The notes under the pieces were generated by a model. That model was not told the DNA's origin and did no database searches. It was given only the letters and a program-made list of their open reading frames with translations. From Bacteroidota bacterium (lineage in GTDB: Bacteria; Bacteroidota; Bacteroidia; Chitinophagales; Chitinophagaceae), in assembly GCA_023412975.1 (NCBI GenBank), contig JAEZRB010000278.1, forward strand, positions 1-5,345: DNA of 5,345 bases, read 5' to 3'. Numbering within the stretch: position 1 is the first letter of the stretch; each line of letters starts with the position of its first letter. This document shows positions 1-5,345 of the stretch, piece after piece. The position numbers and the translations under genes are program-made.

Positions 1-1022
1 GTATAGTGGCCTGCATATCGCCCTGGAATCTTCCCCTGTATTTGTTTACATGGAAAATTGCGCCAGCCCTGGCTGCCGGCAATTGTGTGATTGCAAAACC
101 ATCTGAAGTTACGCCCATAACGGCTCACCTGCTTGCACGCATTTGCAGCGAAGCTGGACTACCTGATGGAGTTTTGAATATTGTGCACGGCACCGGGCCC
201 ATCGCTGGAGAGGCTATCGTAAAACATCCTGGTGTAAAAGCTATTTCATTTACGGGTAGCACAAGAGCGGGAGAGAGGATCGCTTCACTCGCGGCGCCTA
301 AGTTTAAAAAACTTTCGCTGGAGTTGGGTGGAAAAAATCCGAATATCATCTTTGCTGATTGTGACTGGGAAAAGATGATGAAGAGTACCATCGATTCTTC
401 TTTTAGCAACCAGGGACAGATTTGTTTGTGTGGCAGCAGGATATTAATTGAACATACGATTTACGAGAAATTTAAAACCGATTTTGTAGCACGGGTCAGC
501 CAATTAAAGGTTGGTGATCCGATGGATGATCATACCCGGCAGGGAGCTGTCGTAAGTGAAGCACACCTGGCGAAAATTGTCCGGTGTATTGATACAGCAA
601 GGCAGGAAGGTGGAAAAATTCTTTGCGGCGGGCACCTCGTTAAACTCAAGGGTCGTTGCGAAAAAGGTTATTTTATCGAACCCACCGTGATTGAAGGTTT
701 AAATGCCGATTGCGAAACCAATCAGCAGGAGATCTTCGGGCCTGTAGTTACTTTACTGCCCTTTAAAACCGAAGAAGAGGCATTGCAGCTTGCCAATGCT
801 ACCCAATACGGCCTTTCGGCAACGATCTGGACAAAGGATATCTCAAAGGCCAATCGTGTAGCTGCCAGGCTCAATAGCGGGATCATTTGGATAAATTGCT
901 GGCTGCTGCGGGACCTGCGAACTCCATTTGGTGGCATGAAGAATAGTGGGGTCGGTCGTGAAGGTGGGTGGGAAGCCCTGCGATTTTTTACTGAAGCAAA
1001 AAATATTTGTGTGCGGATATGA
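1..1022 (+). CDS. 2-aminomuconate-6-semialdehyde dehydrogenase, 5'-truncated by window edge
   Basis: NAD(P)-dependent aldehyde dehydrogenase that would oxidise 2-aminomuconate 6-semialdehyde to 2-aminomuconate in the cytoplasm (NbaE/AmnC type, related to animal ALDH8A1). The reading frame is open from the first bases, so the GTG at 6 is an internal Val and about 160 N-terminal residues lie outside the window. Visible landmarks are the PWN asparagine (codon 27-29, counterpart of Asn169), the LELGGK glutamate (321-323, Glu268), the catalytic Cys in NQGQICLCGS (423-425, Cys302), the EIFGPV cofactor motif, and PFGGMKNSGVGREG near the end. The NCWLLRDLR segment is typical of this subfamily. Its first Arg (909-911) falls exactly 162 residues after the catalytic Cys, where the Pseudomonas enzyme has the substrate-carboxylate-binding Arg464. 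The C-terminus matches a family length near 500. The stop overlaps the next start by 4 bases. A close relative such as hydroxymuconic semialdehyde dehydrogenase is possible, but the kynurenine genes nearby favour this call. Confidence 0.88.
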   Translation, partial: IVACISPWNLPLYLFTWKIAPALAAGNCVIAKPSEVTPITAHLLARICSEAGLPDGVLNIVHGTGPIAGEAIVKHPGVKAISFTGSTRAGERIASLAAPKFKKLSLELGGKNPNIIFADCDWEKMMKSTIDSSFSNQGQICLCGSRILIEHTIYEKFKTDFVARVSQLKVGDPMDDHTRQGAVVSEAHLAKIVRCIDTARQEGGKILCGGHLVKLKGRCEKGYFIEPTVIEGLNADCETNQQEIFGPVVTLLPFKTEEEALQLANATQYGLSATIWTKDISKANRVAARLNSGIIWINCWLLRDLRTPFGGMKNSGVGREGGWEALRFFTEAKNICVRI

Positions 1023-1417
1023 AACGAATTTGGGTGATCATCATGGTGATCTTTTTTTCCTGTTCGCAAACCGGTATATCCGAAAAGATAGAAGACGCCG
1101 ACAGGATCGAAGTTATAGATCATCAGACAGGCTTTACTTATGTTGACACAGCTAAACATGTTGTGGATGGCTTTAAGGAACTATTTGCAGCCAAGCCGCA
1201 GATCACCGATTGCCCCGTGCAGGGATCGATTCATTTTAAAAAAGGTGAAAAGGTGTTGATGCAGGCGGGATTTTATAAAGATGCTTCGGCCTGCAATTTT
1301 GTGATCGTAGAACGCGGAGGGAAAAAAGAAGGTTACCGTTTAAGTTTTAATACCCTGGTGTACCTGGGTTTACATTTTCAGGAGTTAAAGAAAAAAGCTG
1401 GTGCGGAAAATCGTTAA
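1019..1417 (+). CDS. small putative lipoprotein of unknown function
   Basis: A 132-residue protein that I do not recognise. The ATG at 1019 is preferred over a start at 1007 because it gives a clean lipoprotein signal: Lys-Arg at residues 2-3, a hydrophobic stretch at 4-13, and a loose lipobox FFS-Cys15. Cys15 is followed by Ser, so outer-membrane sorting is more likely than inner-membrane retention (inference). The mature part is about 117 residues, has no further membrane segment, and contains two cysteines (65 in TDCPVQGS and 92 in SACNFV) that could form a disulfide. Its C-terminal end is Lys-rich. The start sits inside the upstream dehydrogenase stop (ATGA) and the end overlaps the RidA gene by 17 bases, so it is almost certainly translated with the operon. 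The gene is clear from its overlaps and signal peptide; its function is unknown. Any role in pathway uptake or sensing would be a guess from position only. Confidence 0.75.
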   Translation: MKRIWVIIMVIFFSCSQTGISEKIEDADRIEVIDHQTGFTYVDTAKHVVDGFKELFAAKPQITDCPVQGSIHFKKGEKVLMQAGFYKDASACNFVIVERGGKKEGYRLSFNTLVYLGLHFQELKKKAGAENR

Positions 1418-1820
1418 TACATCGTCGGCGGCGAAACCGCTTGGAGCTTACCCGCATGCGCGACGGGTTGGCAATTTGTTATTTCTATCAGGCATCGGCC
1501 CACGCAACCCGGTTGATAATTCTATACCCGGACTTGAACTTGACGAGAGAGGGAATATAATTAAATACGATATCGAAGCCGAATGTCATGCCGTGTTTGC
1601 AAATGTGAAAGCCATACTGGAAGCCAGCGGCAGTCGTTGGGAAAATATGGTAGATGTTACGGTTTTCCTGACCAATATGAAATCGGATTTTCCAATTTAT
1701 AACAAGGTATACGGAGAATATTTTAAAGAAGTGCAGGCCTGTCGTACTACAGTTGAGGTAAAAAGTCTCCCCACGCCCATCGCGATAGAATTGAAAGTGA
1801 TCGCTACGGTAGAAGATTAA
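1401..1820 (+). CDS. RidA-family protein, probable 2-aminomuconate deaminase
   Basis: A 139-residue RidA/YjgF-YER057c-UK114 family protein, expected to be a cytoplasmic trimer acting on enamine/imine substrates. In this setting it probably removes ammonia from 2-aminomuconate, the product of the dehydrogenase at the window start (the role of NbaF/AmnD, of similar length). Visible family residues are Tyr17 (GAYPHA), the SGIGPRNP segment (30-37), Arg115 in CRTTVEV and Glu130 in IELKVIA. The Arg-Glu spacing of 15 equals Arg105-Glu120 in E. coli RidA. The position of E. coli Cys107 is Thr117 here, so it may differ from housekeeping RidA. The start is GTG at 1401, within the upstream gene and after an A/G-rich run that can serve as ribosome site; the first in-frame ATG lies far inside the conserved fold. 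kynU begins 3 bases after the stop. The family is certain; the exact substrate is inferred from neighbours. Confidence 0.85.
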   Translation: MRKIVNTSSAAKPLGAYPHARRVGNLLFLSGIGPRNPVDNSIPGLELDERGNIIKYDIEAECHAVFANVKAILEASGSRWENMVDVTVFLTNMKSDFPIYNKVYGEYFKEVQACRTTVEVKSLPTPIAIELKVIATVED

Positions 1821-1823
1821 AAA

Positions 1824-3107
1824 ATGATAAACTATCAGAACACACTGGAATTTGCACAACGAATGGATGCGGCAGACCCATTAAAAGATTTTCGTGGTAA
1901 ATTTCATATTCCCCCGCACAACGGGAATGAATCCATTTATTTTACCGGTAATTCACTAGGCCTACAACCTGTAGCGGTCTGGTCTTATATTCAGCAGGAA
2001 CTTGATGACTGGGCACAACTTGGCGTGGAAGGACATTTTCATGCAAAGCATCCCTGGCTTTCTTATCATGAAATTTTTCCAAAACTACTTTCTCCTATCC
2101 TGGGTGGCAGGCTGGAGGAAATTGTCGTGATGAACCAGCTTACGGTAAATCTTCATTTGCTGATGGTCAGTTTTTATCGCCCCAATAAACTACGATTCCG
2201 GATAATCTGTGAGGGGGGTGCCTTTCCATCCGACCAGTATGCACTTGAATCGCAGGCCAAATTTCATGGATTTGACCCGGCAGATGCGGTGGTTGAAGTA
2301 TTTCCCAGGCAGGGAGAACATATACTTCGAACAGAAGATATCGTTTCAACTATTGAGAAATATAGCGATAGTGTAGCGCTCGTACTATTTGGAGGGATAA
2401 ATTACTATACCGGTCAGTTGTTCGACATGAAGGCAATCACAGAAGCAGCACATCGTGCCGGGGCAATTGCGGGCTTTGATCTTGCTCATGCCGTGGGAAA
2501 TGTCGCACTACAACTCCATGACTGGGATGTGGACTTCGCATGCTGGTGTTCATACAAGTATTTGAATTCAGGCCCTGGTGGTGTTTCGGGAGTGTTTATT
2601 CATGAAAAACATGCACGTAATAAAACGCTACCACGCTTTGCCGGCTGGTGGGGACATAACAAAGCGGAAAGGTTTAAAATGGAAAAGGGTTTTGATGCCA
2701 TTCCCACGGCGGAAGGCTGGCAGCTCAGCAATGCACCTGTGTTGAGTATGGCAGCGCATAAAGCATCGCTGGATATATTTGCGGAAGCTGGTATGGACAG
2801 ACTGGTCGCGAAATCAAAATTCTTGTCCGGGTTTTTGCATTTTGTATTAAAAGATATAAACGCAGGCGCAGAAAATAAATTGGTTGAGGTTATAACACCT
2901 TCAAATGAAGAAAAACGAGGATGCCAGGTATCGATGTTGATGCTCGAAAAGGGGAGGCCGGTCTTTGAAGCCCTGAGCCGGCAGGGTGTTATTGCCGACT
3001 GGCGCGAGCCGAATGTTATTCGCGTAGCACCAGTTCCGCTCTATAATACTTTTGAAGAAGTATGGCAATTCGGTGAGATAGTAAAGCAAACGATCAGTGG
3101 CATTTGA
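1824..3107 (+). CDS. kynU: kynureninase (likely 3-hydroxykynureninase)
   Basis: PLP-dependent fold-type I hydrolase of 427 residues, full length for the family. It cleaves kynurenine or 3-hydroxykynurenine to anthranilate or 3-hydroxyanthranilate plus alanine, in the cytoplasm as a dimer. Visible residues: GNSLGLQP (42-49), FPSD with Asp137, Asp219 and His222 in GFDLAHAVGN (cofactor pyridine N and neighbour), and Tyr244-Lys245 in CWCSYKYLN, where Lys245 is the Schiff-base lysine. The 219/222/244/245 spacing equals 201/204/226/227 of the Pseudomonas fluorescens enzyme. Near the C-terminus is IRVAPVPLYN (399-408), with Arg400 a likely substrate-carboxylate ligand. His71, Trp275 and Asn303 match human His102, Trp305 and Asn333, linked to preference for the 3-hydroxy substrate. 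The ATG at 1824 lies 3 bases after the RidA stop, behind AGAAG and an A-rich run. Arrangement with kmo and the 2-aminomuconate genes supports the role. Confidence 0.96.
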   Translation: MINYQNTLEFAQRMDAADPLKDFRGKFHIPPHNGNESIYFTGNSLGLQPVAVWSYIQQELDDWAQLGVEGHFHAKHPWLSYHEIFPKLLSPILGGRLEEIVVMNQLTVNLHLLMVSFYRPNKLRFRIICEGGAFPSDQYALESQAKFHGFDPADAVVEVFPRQGEHILRTEDIVSTIEKYSDSVALVLFGGINYYTGQLFDMKAITEAAHRAGAIAGFDLAHAVGNVALQLHDWDVDFACWCSYKYLNSGPGGVSGVFIHEKHARNKTLPRFAGWWGHNKAERFKMEKGFDAIPTAEGWQLSNAPVLSMAAHKASLDIFAEAGMDRLVAKSKFLSGFLHFVLKDINAGAENKLVEVITPSNEEKRGCQVSMLMLEKGRPVFEALSRQGVIADWREPNVIRVAPVPLYNTFEEVWQFGEIVKQTISGI

Positions 3108-3242
3108 TCAATTATTCAGGCGATGCTGTTGCCACATGAGAGAAAAACTGACGTTATGTAAATATCTACAAATGATGTTTCAATTAGTATTTCGAGATAA
3201 TAGCCTTCCCGTCCTCCCGTCTCCCCGGCAAAAATACACAAC
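3108..3242. other. kynU-kmo intergenic spacer
   Basis: This 135-base spacer is the longest non-coding stretch in the window. The first 90 or so bases are AT-rich, then a C-rich tract begins, then an A-rich segment (CAAAAATACACAAC) leads directly to the kmo ATG and may serve as an A-rich translation leader. I see no strong hairpin followed by T residues, and no good match to the Bacteroidota TTG / TAnnTTTG promoter pair. A promoter here is plausible from the length of the gap but is not demonstrated. Confidence 0.5.
3207..3226 (+). repeat. degenerate heptamer repeat remnant in a C-rich tract
   Basis: Two exact copies of TCCCGTC (3207-3213 and 3215-3221) separated by one C, followed by a partial third copy, TCCCC. 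It lies in the kynU-kmo spacer, about 17 bases before the kmo start. It could be the remains of a simple-sequence repeat or a chance pyrimidine tract. No function can be assigned from the sequence. Confidence 0.4.
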
Positions 3243-4580
3243 ATGAAAAAAGATATTGTAATCGTCGGCGCTGGCCTGGTAGGTTCCCTTTTATCCATTT
3301 ATTTATCAAAAAGGGGTTACAGGGTTCGCATATATGAACGCCGGCCTGATATGCGCCGTGAGAAGATTTCCGCCGGCCGTTCGATCAACCTGGCACTGAG
3401 CGATCGGGGATTGCTGGCTTTAGAAAAGCTGGGCCTTGTGGAAGAAATAAAGCAGATATCCATTCCTATGAACGGGAGATTTCTTCATCATGCCGATGGG
3501 AGTACAGGATTTCAACCTTATGGCAAGCAGGGGCAATTTATAAATTCAGTATCGCGCGGTGAATTAAACAAAAAGCTGCTCGACCTGGCGGAACATCACG
3601 AAGTCGAAATTCATTTCAACCATAAATGTGTATCCGTTGATTGGACAAATAGTGTCGTTAGCTTTGCTCATTCAGACCAGGAGCCGGCAGTCAATGTCCA
3701 TTTTGAATTGATGTTTGGCGCGGACGGGGCGTATTCCGCTACCAGGCTGCAACACCAGCTGCAGCATGATAAGTTCGACTATCATCAGTACTATATTAAC
3801 TGCGGTTATAAAGAGCTTACGATACCAGCGACAGCATCGGGTGACTATGCGATGGAGATAAATGCCCTTCATATATGGCCACGAAAAGATTACATGCTGA
3901 TTGCACTACCCAACCAGGATAAATCATTTACCTGTACCTTATTTTTCCCGTTCGAGGGAGAGACTTCTTTTTCAAAACTGGATAAACCTGGCAAGGTCAA
4001 AAGTTTTTTCGAATCCAGTTTTTCCGATGCTGTAGCACTGATGCCCAATTTCGTCACGGAGTTTCTCAACAACCCGGTATCATCACTTGTCACAGTAAAA
4101 TGCTATCCATGGATACGCGAGCAGTTTTGCCTGATCGGCGATGCTGCACACGCGATCGTTCCATTCTTCGGGCAGGGCATGAATTGCGGGTTTGAAGATT
4201 GCCGGATACTGGATGAAATGATCGATCAGTATGATCATAACTGGGAACTGATATTACCTGCCTACCAGGAAAGCCGAAAACCGGATGCAGATGCCATTGC
4301 CGACCTGGCAATTGGAAATTTTGCGGAAATGCGCGAGAAAGTCGCGGATCCCAGGTTTTTATTACAGAAAAAAATTGAGGCCTGGTTACATGAAAAGCAT
4401 CCTGGGCAATGGATACCTGCCTATTCGCAGGTGACTTTCAACCCGCATATTCATTTTGCTTATGCCCTTCGCAATGCCATGAAGCAGGAAGCGATTATGC
4501 AGGAAGTAATGGCGATACCCGGCATCGAGGAACATTGGAATACAAAGGAGATCGAACAATTTGTTTTGGGAAAGTTGTAG
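3243..4580 (+). CDS. kmo: kynurenine 3-monooxygenase
   Basis: FAD- and NADPH-dependent aromatic hydroxylase of 445 residues that converts kynurenine to 3-hydroxykynurenine, the substrate for the upstream kynureninase. The N-terminal Rossmann motif is VGAGLVGS (8-15), followed by the family signature AGRSINLALSDRGL (44-57). The second FAD motif is GDAAHA (299-304), continuing into PFFGQGMNCG (307-316). Substrate-pocket residues fit known enzymes by spacing: Arg79 and Tyr93 (human Arg85/Tyr99, same interval of 14), and Asn359 and Tyr394 (human Asn363/Tyr398, same interval of 35). It lacks the C-terminal membrane anchor of the mitochondrial enzyme and ends EQFVLGKL, so it should be soluble. The ATG at 3243 places the GxGxxG strand at the very N-terminus, as expected. 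It lies 135 bases after kynU and 48 before pyrF. No frameshift or missing key residue was seen. Confidence 0.96.
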   Translation: MKKDIVIVGAGLVGSLLSIYLSKRGYRVRIYERRPDMRREKISAGRSINLALSDRGLLALEKLGLVEEIKQISIPMNGRFLHHADGSTGFQPYGKQGQFINSVSRGELNKKLLDLAEHHEVEIHFNHKCVSVDWTNSVVSFAHSDQEPAVNVHFELMFGADGAYSATRLQHQLQHDKFDYHQYYINCGYKELTIPATASGDYAMEINALHIWPRKDYMLIALPNQDKSFTCTLFFPFEGETSFSKLDKPGKVKSFFESSFSDAVALMPNFVTEFLNNPVSSLVTVKCYPWIREQFCLIGDAAHAIVPFFGQGMNCGFEDCRILDEMIDQYDHNWELILPAYQESRKPDADAIADLAIGNFAEMREKVADPRFLLQKKIEAWLHEKHPGQWIPAYSQVTFNPHIHFAYALRNAMKQEAIMQEVMAIPGIEEHWNTKEIEQFVLGKL

Positions 4581-4597
4581 CTCCAGGGCAGAAAGGA

Positions 4598-4623
4598 TTT
4601 GGTTACGAAATAAATTACCTTCG
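4598..4623 (+). promoter_or_regulatory. candidate Bacteroidota-type promoter for pyrF
   Basis: TACCTTCG at 4616-4623 matches the Bacteroidota -7 consensus TAnnTTTG at all but one fixed position. A TTTG at 4598-4601 could be the -33 element, but the 14-base spacing is shorter than the usual 17-23, so that half is doubtful. The box ends 5 bases before the pyrF ATG, so transcription would start at or very near the start codon. Confidence 0.35.
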
Positions 4624-4628
4624 CGGCC

Positions 4629-5345
4629 ATGACAAGGCAGCAACTCATCGAGCAAATAAAAGTTAAGCGATCTTATCTCTGCGTGGGGCTGGATACTGAT
4701 ATTACGAAGATACCTTCCCATCTTTTAACCGACCCCGACCCGGTTTTTACATTCAATAAATCGATCATCGATGCTACCCGGGATCTTTGTATTGCCTATA
4801 AGATCAACACTGCATTTTATGAGTCGCAGGGCCTGAAAGGCTGGGCTGCTATGGAAAAAACCGTGAACTATATCGGCGACGGACATTTCAGGATTGCCGA
4901 CGCCAAACGTGGTGATATTGGTAACACCTCCGACCAGTATGCGAAAGCATTTTTTGAAGCCCTTCCTTTTGATTCCGTAACGGTGGCGCCATATATGGGC
5001 AACGACAGTGTAAAGCCATTTCTTCGATGGCAGGGTAAATGGGCAATTGTCCTTGGTTTGACCTCCAATACGGGTGCTGCTGATTTTGAGTTGAAGAGGA
5101 TATTGATTAAAGAGGAATCACTCGAAGAAGGGGTTCATATTACAAAGAAGCATACTTCTTATTTGTATGAGCAGGTTTTGGCTACCGTGGCTGACTGGGG
5201 AAGCCCTGAGAACCTCATGTTTGTGGTAGGCGCCACACAGGCTAATGAGTTTACCAATATTCGCCGCATCATACCCGATCATTTTCTCCTGGTTCCTGGC
5301 GTGGGTGCGCAGGGTGGTAGCCTTAAGGAAATATCGGACAAAGCC
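4629..5345 (+). CDS. pyrF: orotidine-5'-phosphate decarboxylase, 3'-truncated by window edge
   Basis: Cytoplasmic enzyme that decarboxylates OMP to UMP in the last step of de novo pyrimidine synthesis. The frame is open for 239 codons to the window end. This longer bacterial type is usually about 270 residues, so roughly 30 C-terminal residues are missing. Visible motifs are CVGLDTD (18-24, with Asp22), YKINTAFYES with Lys58, the catalytic Asp-x-Lys-x-x-Asp set at Asp91, Lys93 and Asp96 in ADAKRGDIGNTSDQYA, VAPYMGND, LGLTSN, and the phosphate-binding LVPGVGAQGG near the end. The ATG at 4629 is the first possible start, because an in-frame TAA lies at 4611-4613. No Shine-Dalgarno-like sequence precedes it. 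It follows kmo by 48 bases but has no metabolic link to kynurenine breakdown, so it is probably a separate transcription unit. Confidence 0.95.
   Translation, partial: MTRQQLIEQIKVKRSYLCVGLDTDITKIPSHLLTDPDPVFTFNKSIIDATRDLCIAYKINTAFYESQGLKGWAAMEKTVNYIGDGHFRIADAKRGDIGNTSDQYAKAFFEALPFDSVTVAPYMGNDSVKPFLRWQGKWAIVLGLTSNTGAADFELKRILIKEESLEEGVHITKKHTSYLYEQVLATVADWGSPENLMFVVGATQANEFTNIRRIIPDHFLLVPGVGAQGGSLKEISDKA

Noticed and set aside
6..8. GTG at position 6 as the start of the aldehyde dehydrogenase
   Set aside because: The frame is open upstream and the following residues (ACISPWNLP) correspond to the middle of the family, so this is an internal Val codon and the gene is truncated by the window edge.
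722..1159. 145-residue open frame on the minus strand
   Set aside because: It lies opposite the strongly conserved dehydrogenase C-terminus and the lipoprotein start and shows no recognisable motif; it is a shadow frame.
1488..1859. 123-residue open frame on the minus strand
   Set aside because: It is antisense to the RidA gene, which has clear family residues; the minus-strand protein is low-complexity and aromatic-rich with no known motif.
3118..3136. Weak inverted repeat GGCG...TGCC after kynU, considered as a terminator
   Set aside because: The stem is only four pairs including a G-T wobble and is not followed by a run of T, so it does not support a terminator call.
3185..3200. TAGTATTTCG considered as a -7 promoter element for kmo
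   Set aside because: The spacing between TA and the TTTG-like part does not fit TAnnTTTG, and no convincing -33 TTG partner was found.
4386..4721. 111-residue open frame on the minus strand spanning the kmo end and pyrF start
   Set aside because: It overlaps two well-supported genes on the other strand and has no recognisable domain.

Overview
The window is a fragment of a Bacteroidota chromosome, probably a Chitinophagaceae-like member. This is an inference from four signs: protein character, a short lipoprotein signal with a loose FFSC lipobox, start codons with A-rich or no Shine-Dalgarno leaders, and a TACCTTCG box just before the last gene that resembles the Bacteroidota -7 promoter element. 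All genes are on the + strand and densely packed. I found no mobile element, CRISPR array, tRNA or rRNA, and no gene-free stretch over 300 bases.

Layout: (1) positions 1-1022, the C-terminal two thirds of a 2-aminomuconate-6-semialdehyde dehydrogenase, cut by the window start; (2) 1019-1417, a small lipoprotein of unknown function; (3) 1401-1820, a RidA-family protein, probably 2-aminomuconate deaminase; (4) 1824-3107, kynureninase (kynU); (5) 3108-3242, a 135-base spacer with a C-rich repeat remnant; (6) 3243-4580, kynurenine 3-monooxygenase (kmo); (7) 4629-5345, orotidine-5'-phosphate decarboxylase (pyrF), cut by the window end. Genes 1 to 4 overlap or nearly touch and look like one translationally coupled operon. 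kmo may belong to it or to a second transcript.

Together the enzymes describe oxidative tryptophan breakdown through the kynurenine / 2-aminomuconate route. Kmo turns kynurenine into 3-hydroxykynurenine, and KynU cleaves that to 3-hydroxyanthranilate plus alanine. After ring opening and decarboxylation by two enzymes not in this window (3-hydroxyanthranilate 3,4-dioxygenase and ACMS decarboxylase), the aldehyde dehydrogenase makes 2-aminomuconate and the RidA protein would deaminate it. The presence of the last two steps argues for catabolism rather than only quinolinate/NAD synthesis. Active-site residues in KynU match the 3-hydroxykynurenine-preferring (human-like) type, which agrees with the neighbouring kmo. 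pyrF belongs to pyrimidine synthesis and appears to be an unrelated neighbour with its own promoter.

The pathway itself is known. The least explained element is the small lipoprotein embedded between the dehydrogenase and the deaminase.
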